32,923 bases of DNA. Source: Rhizobiales bacterium Ga0077524. GTDB lineage: Bacteria > Pseudomonadota > Alphaproteobacteria > Rhizobiales > Hyphomicrobiaceae. The notes beneath the pieces were generated by a model. It had not been told where the DNA came from. It was given only the letters and a program-made list of their open reading frames with translations, and ran no database searches. Every line of letters begins with the position of its first letter. Position 1 is the stretch's first letter. Location: positions 1 through 32,923 of the forward strand of contig LNDR01000379.1 of the NCBI GenBank assembly GCA_001464755.1, in the 5' to 3' direction. Made by a program: the position numbers and the translations under genes. This document shows, piece after piece, positions 24,055 to 32,922 of this stretch.

Positions 24055-25632
24055 ATGCAAGCGCCTTTCAGCCGAACTTTCTTCGATCTTTTGGCGGAGC
24101 AGGCAGGCCGCACGCCCGGTTCGCCGGCGGTGATCGCCAAGGCAGGCACGGTGTCGTTCGCCGAGTTGCACGGGGCCTCGTCACGGGTTGCCGGGGCGTT
24201 GCGGGCGCGTGGCATCCGGCGTGGCGATGCGGTCGGCATTCTGATCTACAACCGGGTCGAATGGCTGGAGATCTTTTTCGGCGCGGCGGCGCTCGGAGCG
24301 ACGATCGTGCCACTCAGCACCTGGTCCAAGGGACCGGAGCTGGATTTTCTGCTCGGCGACAGCGGCATCAAGTGCCTGTTCCTGATCGAGCGGCTGGGAG
24401 CCCAGGCGTTCGCCGACGATATCGCGGCATTGAAGGCGTCGGGGCGGCATCCCGGTCTCGAGCGGCTCGTCCTGGTGGATGGCGCACCGCGCGACGGGTT
24501 CGAGAGCTACGAAAGCTATCGCAATGGCCCGCCAATTAATGTCTTGCCCCCCGGCGAGGGCGCGAGCGCGGGCGATACAGTCGTGGTTCTCTACACATCG
24601 GGCTCGAGCAACCGCCCGAAAGCCGTGCCGCTGCAACATTTCGCGGCGATTGAAAATGGCTTCAACATCGGCGAGCGACAGGGGCTCGAGCCAGGAGATC
24701 GAGTGCTGGTATCGATCCCGCTGTTCTGGTCGTACGGGGCGGTCAATGCGCTGCCGGCGACGCTGACGCGCGGCGCGACGTTGGTGCTGCAGAGCCGCTT
24801 CGAACCGGGCGAAGCGCTCGATCTGATCGAGCGGCACGCCTGCACGGCGCTCTACACGCTGCCGGCGATGACCAATGCGCTGGTGGCGCATCCGGCGTTC
24901 GCGCGGGAGCGGACGCGGTCGCTGCGGACGGGCGTGACCATCGGCGCACCGCAGGATGTGCTGAAGGCGGCCGAGGTGCTTGGCGCGTCCCGCATCTGCA
25001 ACATCTACGGATCGACAGAAAGCTACGGCAACTGCTGCGTGACACCGAGCACGTGGTCTCTCGAGGAGCGGGCACATTGCCAGGGACCGCCGCTGCCGGG
25101 CGTGGCGCTGCGCATCCGCGATGCCGACCGTGGCGAGTTGCTCGGCGTGGGCGAGACCGGCGCGGTCGAGGTGAAGGGCTACCTGATGCCCGGCTATCGA
25201 GGTGACAGCGCAAAGCACAACGCCGAGGTCATGACCGAGGACGGTTGGTTCCGGACGGGCGATCTGGGGCATCTCGATGCGCTAGGGCGCTTCCACTTCG
25301 CAGGCCGGTCGTCGGAGATGATCAAGCGGTCGGGCATCAACGTGTCGCCGGCCGAGGTGGAGGAAGCGCTCCAGCAGCACCCGGCCGTAGGCTTAGCCGG
25401 CGTCACGGGGTTGGCCGACGCTCACAAGGGCGAGGCGATCGTTGCGTTCGTCGTGGCCAAGCCCGGCACGACGGTGGACGCCACGGAGCTTGTCGCCCAT
25501 TGCCGGGAGCGGCTATCCGGCTACAAAGTGCCAGACGTGGTGCACTTGGCGGTCGCGTTGCCGTTGACGCCAACGGGAAAGCTGATGCGGCGCGAGCTGA
25601 AGGCGCTGGCCGAGGGGGCGCGCGGGTCGTAA
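24055..25632 (+). CDS. AMP-dependent acyl-CoA synthetase/ligase
   Basis: A 525-residue ANL-superfamily enzyme. P-loop-like motif VVLYTSGSSNRPKAV (the usual TSGTTG-PKG is altered to TSGSSNRPKA); A5 motif NIYGSTESYG; hinge WFRTGDLGHLD; SEMIKRSGINVSPAEVEEAL; and catalytic Lys in LTPTGKLMRREL. It adenylates a carboxylic acid and transfers it to CoA. The acid is unknown; the enzyme is neither clearly a long-chain nor a benzoate type. ATG 24055 is chosen because the homology begins just after it (FSRTFFDLLAEQAGRTP); there is no strong ribosome site. Divergent from the enoyl-CoA hydratase operon; followed 82 bases later by the quinone-oxidoreductase-like gene. Confidence 0.93.
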   Translation: MQAPFSRTFFDLLAEQAGRTPGSPAVIAKAGTVSFAELHGASSRVAGALRARGIRRGDAVGILIYNRVEWLEIFFGAAALGATIVPLSTWSKGPELDFLLGDSGIKCLFLIERLGAQAFADDIAALKASGRHPGLERLVLVDGAPRDGFESYESYRNGPPINVLPPGEGASAGDTVVVLYTSGSSNRPKAVPLQHFAAIENGFNIGERQGLEPGDRVLVSIPLFWSYGAVNALPATLTRGATLVLQSRFEPGEALDLIERHACTALYTLPAMTNALVAHPAFARERTRSLRTGVTIGAPQDVLKAAEVLGASRICNIYGSTESYGNCCVTPSTWSLEERAHCQGPPLPGVALRIRDADRGELLGVGETGAVEVKGYLMPGYRGDSAKHNAEVMTEDGWFRTGDLGHLDALGRFHFAGRSSEMIKRSGINVSPAEVEEALQQHPAVGLAGVTGLADAHKGEAIVAFVVAKPGTTVDATELVAHCRERLSGYKVPDVVHLAVALPLTPTGKLMRRELKALAEGARGS

Positions 25633-25714
25633 GCCGTGCTCAATTCGACGCGGGTATGTCGGTTGTGTCTCAACAAATTGCCTTGAACGGCCTCGAAAAG
25701 GAATGGAGCCCGCT

Positions 25715-26695
25715 ATGCGTGCCTTGCGCTGCCACACACTCGGTGATCTCGGCTCGCTCCGCGTCGACGAGGTCGAGAGCCCGCCCATGGCTGCGGGGCA
25801 GGTTCGCATCGGGGTGAAGGCGGCAGGCGTCAACTTCCCCGACATCCTGATGTGCGAGGGCAAGTATCAGGTGAAGCCGCCGATGCCCTTCATCCCAGGC
25901 CTCGAAGTGGCGGGCGTGGTGATGGAAGTAGGCGACGGGGTGGCCCATGTGAAGCCCGGTGACCGGGTGCTGGCGTTCGCGCGGCTGGCGGGCGGCTTCG
26001 CCAGCGAGATCGTGCTGCCGGGCGGCATCGTGACGCCGATTCCCGACAAGATGGATTTCGAGACGGCGGCGGCGTTCCCCGTAGCCTACGGTACGGCGCA
26101 ATTCGCACTCGACTATCGGGGGCATCTCAAGGCCGGCGAGACGTTGGTGGTGCTGGGCGCCACGGGTGGGGTAGGGCTGGCCGCTATCGAATGTGGAAAG
26201 CTGCTCGGCGCGCGCGTGATCGCCGCGGCCGGTGGCGCCGAAAAGCTGGCGCTGGCCAAGCAGTACGGCGCGGACGAGGTCGTCGACTATCGGGCCGAGA
26301 ATTTGCGCGACAGATTGCGCGACTTGACTGGGGGGAACGGCGTCGACGTGGTTTTCGATCCCGTTGGCGGGCCCTACTTCGACGCGTGCGTCAGGGCGAT
26401 CGGCTGGGAAGGACGCATGCTGGTGGTGGGTTTTGCCTCGGGTGAGGTGCCGAAGCCGGCAGCCAATCTCATCCTGGTCAAGAATTTCTCGGTGATCGGC
26501 GTCGTGTTCGGCGAGCACAGCCATCGCTATCCCGACCAGTCACGCGCGATGCTGACCCGACTGCTCGCGGCGTGGGAGGAGGGCAAGCTTCGCCCGCGAA
26601 TCCACAAGACATTCCCACTGGCCCAAGCCAGCGAAGCGTTCGCCGAGATCACGGCGCGGCGGGTTCAGGGCAAGATGGTGCTGACTCTTGAGTGA
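25715..26695 (+). CDS. NADPH:quinone oxidoreductase-like medium-chain dehydrogenase
   Basis: A 326-residue zinc-free medium-chain dehydrogenase/reductase of the quinone oxidoreductase group. Marks: GVKAAGVNFPDILMCEGKY, PFIPGLEVAGVV, nucleotide-binding LGATGGVGLAAIECGKLLGA, and GADEVVDYR. The zinc-binding Cys and His of alcohol dehydrogenases are missing. It reduces an alpha,beta-unsaturated ketone, quinone or enoyl-CoA with NADPH. ATG 25715 is preferred over the in-frame ATG at 25703: GGAG lies 6 bases before the former, while AAGGA abuts the latter. It forms a rightward pair with the acyl-CoA ligase and is the last gene of the catabolic block. Confidence 0.93.
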   Translation: MRALRCHTLGDLGSLRVDEVESPPMAAGQVRIGVKAAGVNFPDILMCEGKYQVKPPMPFIPGLEVAGVVMEVGDGVAHVKPGDRVLAFARLAGGFASEIVLPGGIVTPIPDKMDFETAAAFPVAYGTAQFALDYRGHLKAGETLVVLGATGGVGLAAIECGKLLGARVIAAAGGAEKLALAKQYGADEVVDYRAENLRDRLRDLTGGNGVDVVFDPVGGPYFDACVRAIGWEGRMLVVGFASGEVPKPAANLILVKNFSVIGVVFGEHSHRYPDQSRAMLTRLLAAWEEGKLRPRIHKTFPLAQASEAFAEITARRVQGKMVLTLE

Positions 26696-26785
26696 CGCGC
26701 CCGGCGATCCCGCGCAGCCTCACCGCGCACGGCGGCCGGCTCCCCGCAGGGGAGTGGCCGTGCGCAACGAAAGGACTTTAAAACG

Positions 26786-26819
26786 AAAAAGCCCGCGGCC
26801 GGGGGACAGGCCGCGGGCT
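26786..26819 (-). terminator. Leftward rho-independent terminator with no obvious gene
   Basis: A perfect 11-bp stem (26790-26800 pairs with 26809-26819) with an 8-base loop. Read leftward it is followed by a run of T (complement of the A-run 26786-26790). Read rightward no T-run follows, so it does not belong to the gene ending at 26695. The nearest leftward gene stops at 27341, over 500 bases away. Confidence 0.8.
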
Positions 26820-26872
26820 AAAAGCGTGACGCCACTATGGGGGGATAGGTGGGACGGCGCCACGTTTCGGAC
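26786..26872 (-). ncRNA. Candidate small RNA ending at the orphan terminator
   Basis: Leftward, TTGCAC (26906-26901), a 17-base spacer and TTTTAT (26883-26878) could be a vegetative promoter. A transcript from about 26872 to the terminator would be near 85 bases. It contains a C-rich, probably unpaired stretch (CCCACCTATCCCCCCAT) complementary to purine-rich ribosome-binding sequences, a common design of trans-acting small RNAs. The promoter match is only partial and no known family was recognised, so this is a hypothesis. Confidence 0.3.
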
Positions 26873-26926
26873 ACCCACATAAAAGCCCATCTGTGGCATT
26901 TGTGCAAGGGGTCTCCATAAAAATAG

Positions 26927-26968
26927 TTGATGAATCACAAATAAACCACTTTGATCTTGACGAATCAT
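26927..26968. repeat. 12-bp direct repeat pair 30 bases apart
   Basis: TTGATGAATCAC (26927-26938) and TTGACGAATCAT (26957-26968) match at 10 of 12 positions and are offset by 30 bases, about three helical turns. They lie in the AT-rich island. They look like a pair of protein-binding sites, but the controlled gene is unclear. Confidence 0.45.
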
Positions 26969-27030
26969 AATTAACGCTTGCCTAGCAGGCTCTCTCCGTC
27001 ATCTCGATGGTGCAACATAAGCTGTTGATT

Positions 27031-27042
27031 TAGATATATCTA
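27031..27042. repeat. Perfect 12-bp AT palindrome
   Basis: TAGATATATCTA is a perfect palindrome within the AT-rich island. It is too short and AT-rich to be a terminator; it could be an operator half of a dimeric regulator, or chance in AT-rich DNA. Confidence 0.4.
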
Positions 27043-27340
27043 TTCTATGTGTCGCCAATCAGCGGAGCCTTCATGAGGCCGGTGGAGGGCAGGGCGCGGT
27101 GCAATCCCGCGTAGCGCCCGCAGACGCCGGTCGACCAAAACCAATAGATGGCGAAGGCCGTCCGGCGAGATGGCCGTCAACCTGTCGAGGGTTCGTGGGC
27201 GGCCGGTTCTCATACGCGGCCGCTTCGCCAGTAGCGCCGCCGCCGCCGCCCAACCAGGTCCGACCAGCTGAGGAAGGTCTTCGGTCCGGGCATTTTGCCG
27301 GGCGTGATAGTCCCCCCGAGGCGGCGCGAGGCGCACTACG

Positions 27341-27580
27341 TCAGCTTGCAGCCTTGGCCGGAGGAGAGATGCCGGACTGGCCGTTGCTGCGCTTGAAGCT
27401 GAGCGTCAGGTTGCCGTCGGTCAGCTCAGAGCATTCGACATGCGCGACGAACGGGTCGGACGCCTCGATGGCGGCGGCCTCGGTGCAGGCGGCCGCGGAC
27501 TCGAAGGGCTTAACGTGGACCCCGTTGTCGCCATTCGGAAGAGCAAGCAGCGTGATCATGACAATGATGATGGAATCCAT
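27341..27580 (-). CDS. Small exported protein of unknown function
   Basis: A 79-residue product. The N-terminus MDSIIIVMITLLALPNGDNG is a short hydrophobic segment that could be a signal or anchor. The rest has two cysteines (AAACTEAAAI, HVECSELTDG) and ends in a Lys/Ser-rich tail. The spacing of the two cysteines and the motif VKPFESAAACTEA resemble the small secreted proteins of Hyphomicrobiales that are usually annotated as hypothetical. ATG 27580 follows GGAG by 9 bases; a longer in-frame reading up to 27763 has no ribosome site and a non-natural Arg-rich lead. It stands alone, leftward, between the broken hydrolase gene and the AT-rich gap. No family assignment. Confidence 0.65.
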   Translation of the reverse strand: MDSIIIVMITLLALPNGDNGVHVKPFESAAACTEAAAIEASDPFVAHVECSELTDGNLTLSFKRSNGQSGISPPAKAAS

Positions 27581-27836
27581 GGCGCGGTTCTCCGGCGCAT
27601 GAGTGGCGTTGAGGAGTGGCATGACCGCTCCCGCTGCACGCAGAACTCGATGGAAAGCCCCCGCTTCCCGCCATGCCGTACGACGAGGCCATCGGCGTCT
27701 CGCTCGTCCGATCCGGCTGCTTTCGACTCGACGCAACTGATGGAGGACAATCAGCCTTAACAAAATGGCAATATTTCGAGCGGGTTAGGCTCGATCCGAG
27801 TCTATGCGCAGGTGGCAGGCGTCGAGCGATTGCAAT

Positions 27837-28897
27837 CTATCGCTCTGGAGTGAGCCCAGGCTCCTCCGAGGGCAGCAGGTGGGCGAAGAGTGCCTCGACC
27901 ATCTCGTCGGTGACGTCCTCGAGACGGGGCGGTTGCCACTTCGGGGCTTTGTCTTTGTCGACCAGCAGGGCGCGGACGCCCTCGGGGAACTCGCCGGCCT
28001 CGAACAGGTGCGTGCAAAGGCGGAACTCCACGTCCAGTGCCGCCTCGAGCGAGCCGAGGGCAGGGGCGCGGCGCATGGCCGCCAGTGATGCCTTGAGGGC
28101 CAGCGGGGACTTCTGGAGGAGATCGGCGCGCGTTTTCATGGCCCAATCGGTGGTCGTCGTCTGCAACTCCGAGAGAATGGCCTCGATGGTGGGCTTGCCG
28201 AAGCAGCGATCGATCTCGGACTTCAGCGACATCAGCGGGGAGGCGGGGACGGGTGCGCCATCGGCCGCCTCGTCGATGATGTCGGCGACAGGTTCGCCGT
28301 TCGTGTCGGTCAGGGCGGCGACAAGGGCCGTGCGCTGCTGGTGGGGGATGTGCACATCGGCGAAACCCGCCTGGATGGCGTCCGAGCCGTTCATACGTGC
28401 GCCTGTGAGCCCGAGGTAGAGCCGAGCAGCCACGTACCACCGACGTCAGGAATGAGACCGATGCCGGTCTCGGGCATGGCCAGCATCGAGCGGTCGGTGA
28501 CGACGCGGCCCCCGCCCTGCGCGTGAGCCGAGAGGCCGATGCCGCCGCCCATGACGATGCCGTCCATGATCGCGACGAATGGCTTCGGATAGCGGTGGAT
28601 GAGGGCGTTGAGGCGGTATTCCTCGCGCCAGAATGTGCGGGCGAGGCCGGAGCCCCGAGTACGGCTTTCGTAGAGCGAGAGGACGTCGCCGCCGGCGCAG
28701 AGCGCACGGTCGCCGGTGCCGTCTAGGATGACGAGTGCGACCGCCGGATCGTCCCTCCAGGCAAGCAGGGCAGCCCAGATGTCGCGGACCATGCGGAGGG
28801 TCAGGGCATTGAGAGCCTTCGGCCGGTTGAGCGTGAGGCGGCCGGCGCGGCCTTCGATGCGGATCAAGACCTCGGGCTCGGGCGTCGGCTGAGTCAT
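27837..28897 (-). pseudogene. 3-hydroxyisobutyryl-CoA hydrolase-like gene, split by a frameshift
   Basis: The two parts of one crotonase-family protein lie in different frames. The N-terminal part (28897 to 28391) runs from an ordinary start through GDRALCAGGDVLSLYE, GGGIGLSAHAQGG and MPETGIGLIPDVGGTWLLG, then derails (STSGSQAHV) and stops. The C-terminal part resumes at about 28430 (AARLYLGLTGARMNGSDAIQ) and runs to the stop at 27837 (DKAPKWQPPRLEDVTDEMVE). About five residues that normally join WLL to ARLYLGLTG are missing at the junction, so a short deletion that is not a multiple of three is likely. GCTCGG at the junction could mark recombination between short repeats. The intact enzyme acts in valine breakdown, releasing 3-hydroxyisobutyrate from its CoA ester. 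A sequencing error cannot be excluded. Confidence 0.8.
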
Positions 28898-29006
28898 GGG
28901 AATGGGGCTCTACTGATTGGCGTTTCGCTGGCCAGTTTAAGCAGCCATGCGCTTGCGCCAAGAGCTTATCGCTCAGTTTGGCCGAGCGTGAGGAGCTTGG
29001 AACGAT

Positions 29007-29032
29007 AAGGGGCGGCCCGGCGGCCGCCCCTT
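29007..29032 (-). terminator. Hairpin at the end of the cytochrome oxidase operon
   Basis: An 11-bp perfect stem (29007-29017 with 29022-29032) with a CGGC loop, 27 bases after the ctaE stop. The T-run on the leftward side is weak (TATCGTT), so it may be an imperfect terminator or a 3' stabiliser. Confidence 0.5.
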
Positions 29033-29058
29033 GCAGGTTGGTGTGAGTATCGAATAGC

Positions 29059-30000
29059 TCAGTGCGTGCCAGCGGGGTTGGCGCCGGCGCCCACGACGTA
29101 GATGGCGATGAAGAGGAACAGCCACACCACGTCGACGAAGTGCCAGTACCAGGCCGCGGCTTCGAAGCCGAAATGCTGCTTGGGCGTGAAGTGCCCCTTG
29201 AGCGCCCGGAACAGGCAGACCGCAAGGAAGATGGTACCGATAATGACGTGGGCACCATGGAACCCGGTCGCCATGAAGAAAGTCGCGCCGTAGATGTGGC
29301 CCGAGAAGTTGAAAGCGGCGTGACCGTACTCGTAGGCCTGCAGCAGAGTAAAGACGAAGCCGAGGACCACGGTCGCGAGCAAGCCCTGAATGAGCCCCTT
29401 GCGATTGTTCTCGAGAAGCGCGTGATGCGCCCAAGTGACCGTCGTGCCCGACAGCAGTAGGATCAGGGTGTTGATGAGCGGCAATCCCCAAGGATTGAAC
29501 GTCGCGGTGAAGTTGTCGCTCGGCTTCGGCGGCCAAGCACCCCCGGTCAAGGTGTTGCGCTGGACGAGGCCGATGAGATCCCGTCCTTCGACCACGGAGC
29601 CGTCTGGCTGGGTGATCGGCAGCGGGTGCACTCCGGCTGGGAAGAGGGAGACGTCGAAATAGGCCCAGAACCAGGCGACGAAGAACATCACCTCGGAGGC
29701 GATGAACATGATCATGCCGTAGCGCAGATGCAGACGCACGACAGGAGTATGGTCGCCGCGATGGGCTTCCTTGATCACGTCGCGCCACCAGCCGAACATG
29801 GTGTAGAGCACGCCGAGGGTTCCGATGGCGAACACCCACGGGCCGCGCATGCCGAGCAGCGTTGCCGTCGGGCTGCCGTGCGTTTTCATCCAAACGATGG
29901 CACCTATGGCCATCACGAAAGCAAACAGCGAGCCGAGCACGGGCCAGGGGCTCGGGTCGACGAGATGGTAGTCGTGGTGCTTGGCGTGGGTGTCGGCCAT
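29059..30000 (-). CDS. ctaE: Cytochrome c oxidase subunit III
   Basis: A 313-residue seven-helix membrane protein. Typical marks: [92 protein letters not shown] and [19 protein letters not shown]. It is a core subunit of the aa3-type terminal oxidase and stabilises the catalytic core. ATG 30000 has AGGAG about 7 bases upstream; an in-frame ATG at 30024 would put that ribosome site inside the gene. It is the last gene of the leftward operon, 127 bases after ctaG. In many relatives a DUF983 gene and SURF1 follow; here a hairpin and an unrelated broken gene do. Confidence 0.97.
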   Translation of the reverse strand: MADTHAKHHDYHLVDPSPWPVLGSLFAFVMAIGAIVWMKTHGSPTATLLGMRGPWVFAIGTLGVLYTMFGWWRDVIKEAHRGDHTPVVRLHLRYGMIMFIASEVMFFVAWFWAYFDVSLFPAGVHPLPITQPDGSVVEGRDLIGLVQRNTLTGGAWPPKPSDNFTATFNPWGLPLINTLILLLSGTTVTWAHHALLENNRKGLIQGLLATVVLGFVFTLLQAYEYGHAAFNFSGHIYGATFFMATGFHGAHVIIGTIFLAVCLFRALKGHFTPKQHFGFEAAAWYWHFVDVVWLFLFIAIYVVGAGANPAGTH

Positions 30001-30127
30001 CGCGGTTCTCCTCGTGCCCCTCATCCTCTGGCGGCTGGCGGTGGCTGTACCGGCCGGCCGTTGATCACTTCAAACGGCGCTTCGGCAGAGCCGGGCGGGC
30101 GTCCCGACCCGTCGCCGCCGATGCGAG

Positions 30128-30757
30128 CTATCCCGGCGGCGTCATCCCGACGGAGTCCTTGGCCTCGCCCGAGCCCCCACTCGGGGCTGGCGCGCGCACC
30201 TCGGCACTGGTCTTCGGCTTTGCCACCGGATGGAACGTGTACGATAGCGCTATGGTGCGAACGAGCGCACCGTCGGGATCCTTCACGATGGCTGGATCGA
30301 CAAAGAAGCTGACGGGCATCTCCACGGACTCGCCGGGCTCGAGCCGCTGCTCGGTGAAGCAGAAGCACTCGACCTTGTTGAAGAAGGCGCCGGCCTGCTC
30401 GGGCGTGACGTTGAAGGTGGCGGTGCCGACCAGCGGAACGGACGAACGGTTGGTCGCGCGGTAGAAGGCCAGCGAGTTTTCGCCGATGCGCACCTCGGTC
30501 GTGGTGAGGACCGGCGCGAATTCCCATTCGAGGCCTGGAGCGATGTTAGAATCGAACCGGATTATGATTGTCCGGTCGAGCACTTCGTTGGACGGCGCGA
30601 TGGCGCGCTGCGTCGTGCCCGCAAATCCGGTGATCTGACAGAACAAACGATAAAGCGGCACAGAGGCGTATGCGAGGCCGACCATGCCGATCGCGATGCT
30701 TGCGCAGATGATCGCGACCTTCGCATCCGATCTGGCGCGCTGGGCGGTGCTCGTCAT
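30128..30757 (-). CDS. ctaG: Cytochrome c oxidase assembly protein CtaG (Cox11)
   Basis: A 209-residue protein with one N-terminal membrane helix (VAIICASIAIGMVGLAYASV), then a periplasmic immunoglobulin-like domain. PLYRLFCQITGFAGTTQ and the copper-binding CFCF in KVECFCFTEQRLEPGE are Cox11 hallmarks; so is the VSFFVDPAIVKDPD end. It delivers copper to the CuB centre of subunit I. The tail after about 190 is Pro/Ser-rich and variable. The start overlaps the coxF stop by four bases (ATGA), showing coupling. Confidence 0.97.
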   Translation of the reverse strand: MTSTAQRARSDAKVAIICASIAIGMVGLAYASVPLYRLFCQITGFAGTTQRAIAPSNEVLDRTIIIRFDSNIAPGLEWEFAPVLTTTEVRIGENSLAFYRATNRSSVPLVGTATFNVTPEQAGAFFNKVECFCFTEQRLEPGESVEMPVSFFVDPAIVKDPDGALVRTIALSYTFHPVAKPKTSAEVRAPAPSGGSGEAKDSVGMTPPG

Positions 30758-30960
30758 TTTGGAGCCTGCTTGGTTGAATCCTGCGTCACTGGGGGGCGTG
30801 ACGTGAACCCGCCGTCCTTCTTGAGTGCGTTCGGCCCGAGACGGACGATGGTCGCAACGTAGAACAGCACGACGAGCGCTGCGAGCGCGAGCCCTATGGC
30901 AAGCGAGCGCATGCGCTGCCGCCGCCTTTGCTCGTCGTTCCCGGAGGTCGCCACCATCAT
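30754..30960 (-). CDS. coxF: CoxF-like small membrane protein of the oxidase cluster
   Basis: A 68-residue protein with a single helix (SLAIGLALAALVVLFYVATIVRLG) preceded by an Arg-rich stretch (RRRQRMRS). The pattern LVVLFYVATIV-LG and position between ctaB and ctaG identify CoxF, a small protein of alphaproteobacterial oxidase operons whose precise role is unclear. The start is either of two adjacent ATG codons (30960 or 30957) after AAAGGG. Tightly packed with ctaB upstream (12 bases) and ctaG (overlap). Confidence 0.88.
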   Translation of the reverse strand: MMVATSGNDEQRRRQRMRSLAIGLALAALVVLFYVATIVRLGPNALKKDGGFTSRPPVTQDSTKQAPK

Positions 30961-30972
30961 CCCTTTCGCGCC

Positions 30973-31902
30973 TCAGCCGGCCAAGTGTCGGATCGAATGC
31001 TCGGCGAGCAGCACGGCGAACAGCAGAAAAAGATACAGGATCGAGAAGCCGAACAACCGCTTGGCTGCCTTGTCGCCGGCAGCGCCCTCGGTCTTGCGCC
31101 AGACGTCGATGGCAAACCCCATGAAAGCTATGCCGAGCCCGACGGAGACGATCGCGTAGGCAGTGCCGCCGAGCCCGGTGATGGCCGGGGTGCAGGCCAG
31201 TGGCACAAGCAGCGCGCTGTACAAGAGGATCTGGCGACGGGTCTCGCTCGGCCCGGAGACCACCGGTAGCATCGGCACGCCTGCTGCCTCGTAATCGCTC
31301 GCGCGGTAGAGCGCTAACGCCCAGAAGTGCGGCGGCGTCCAGACGAAGATGATAAGGAACAGGATAGTGCTATCGAGGCTGATGCTGCCGGTCACAGCCG
31401 CCCAGCCGATCATCGGCGGGAAGGCGCCGGCAGCGCCCCCAATGACGATGTTCTGTGGGGTACGCCGCTTCAGCCACATCGTATAGATGATCACGTAGAA
31501 GGCGATGGTGAACGCCAGCAGGCCGGCCGCGAGCCAACTCACGGTGATGCCCAGGGTAAGCACGGACAGAACCGAGAGTATGAGACCGAACGCCAGAGCC
31601 TCTTCGGCGGTGACGCGGCCTTGCGGCACAGGCCGCGAGCGCGTGCGCTGCATCACGGCGTCGATATCGGCATCCCACCACATATTGAGCGCGCCGGATG
31701 CCCCGGCTCCGACGGCAATGGCGAGGAGGGCGATCAGGCCGAGTGCGGGGTGAATGGTGCCTGGAGCGGCCACCATCCCGGTGAGCGCGGTGAAGACGGC
31801 GAGCGACATTACGCGCGGCTTCAGTAGGGCTACGTAGTCCTCGACGTCGCCCCCGAGCGTCGGGTTGCGTGTCTCGTCGGATGTTAGCCCGATCTCGGCC
31901 AT
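30973..31902 (-). CDS. ctaB: Protoheme IX farnesyltransferase (heme O synthase)
   Basis: A 309-residue UbiA-family prenyltransferase with about eight or nine membrane helices. First Asp-rich motif [19 protein letters not shown]; second region [15 protein letters not shown]; core [20 protein letters not shown] and [15 protein letters not shown]. It adds a farnesyl group to heme b, giving heme o, the first step towards heme a for this oxidase. The N-terminus ([18 protein letters not shown]) is family-normal. It lies 93 bases after ctaD. Confidence 0.97.
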   Translation of the reverse strand: MAEIGLTSDETRNPTLGGDVEDYVALLKPRVMSLAVFTALTGMVAAPGTIHPALGLIALLAIAVGAGASGALNMWWDADIDAVMQRTRSRPVPQGRVTAEEALAFGLILSVLSVLTLGITVSWLAAGLLAFTIAFYVIIYTMWLKRRTPQNIVIGGAAGAFPPMIGWAAVTGSISLDSTILFLIIFVWTPPHFWALALYRASDYEAAGVPMLPVVSGPSETRRQILLYSALLVPLACTPAITGLGGTAYAIVSVGLGIAFMGFAIDVWRKTEGAAGDKAAKRLFGFSILYLFLLFAVLLAEHSIRHLAG

Positions 31903-31995
31903 GGCTGACAGGAAACCTCTGGTCTCAGGTTCGGTGACGGGTAGCGCAGGCCACCCGTCTCGGCTGGTTTTCTGCGGGGCCAGCGCCCCGGCAGA

Positions 31996-32922
<927 letters not shown>

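Larger units (their letters stand above)
26696..27340. other. Gene-poor gap with terminator hairpin and AT-rich island
   Basis: No convincing protein gene is seen in these 645 bases. The first ~180 bases are GC-rich and hold a leftward terminator hairpin (26786-26819). About 26880-27055 is strikingly AT-rich for this genome and holds a direct repeat pair and a palindrome (listed separately). About 27060-27340 returns to high GC; the open frames there lack family resemblance and ribosome sites. Confidence 0.7.

Noticed and set aside
26720-26968. 82-residue leftward open frame across the terminator
   Set aside because: It reads straight through a strong hairpin with T-run in the same direction, so it is not a real coding sequence.
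27040-27336. 98-residue leftward open frame in the gap
   Set aside because: Arg/Pro-rich composition typical of an out-of-frame GC-rich stretch, no ribosome site, and it runs into the AT palindrome.
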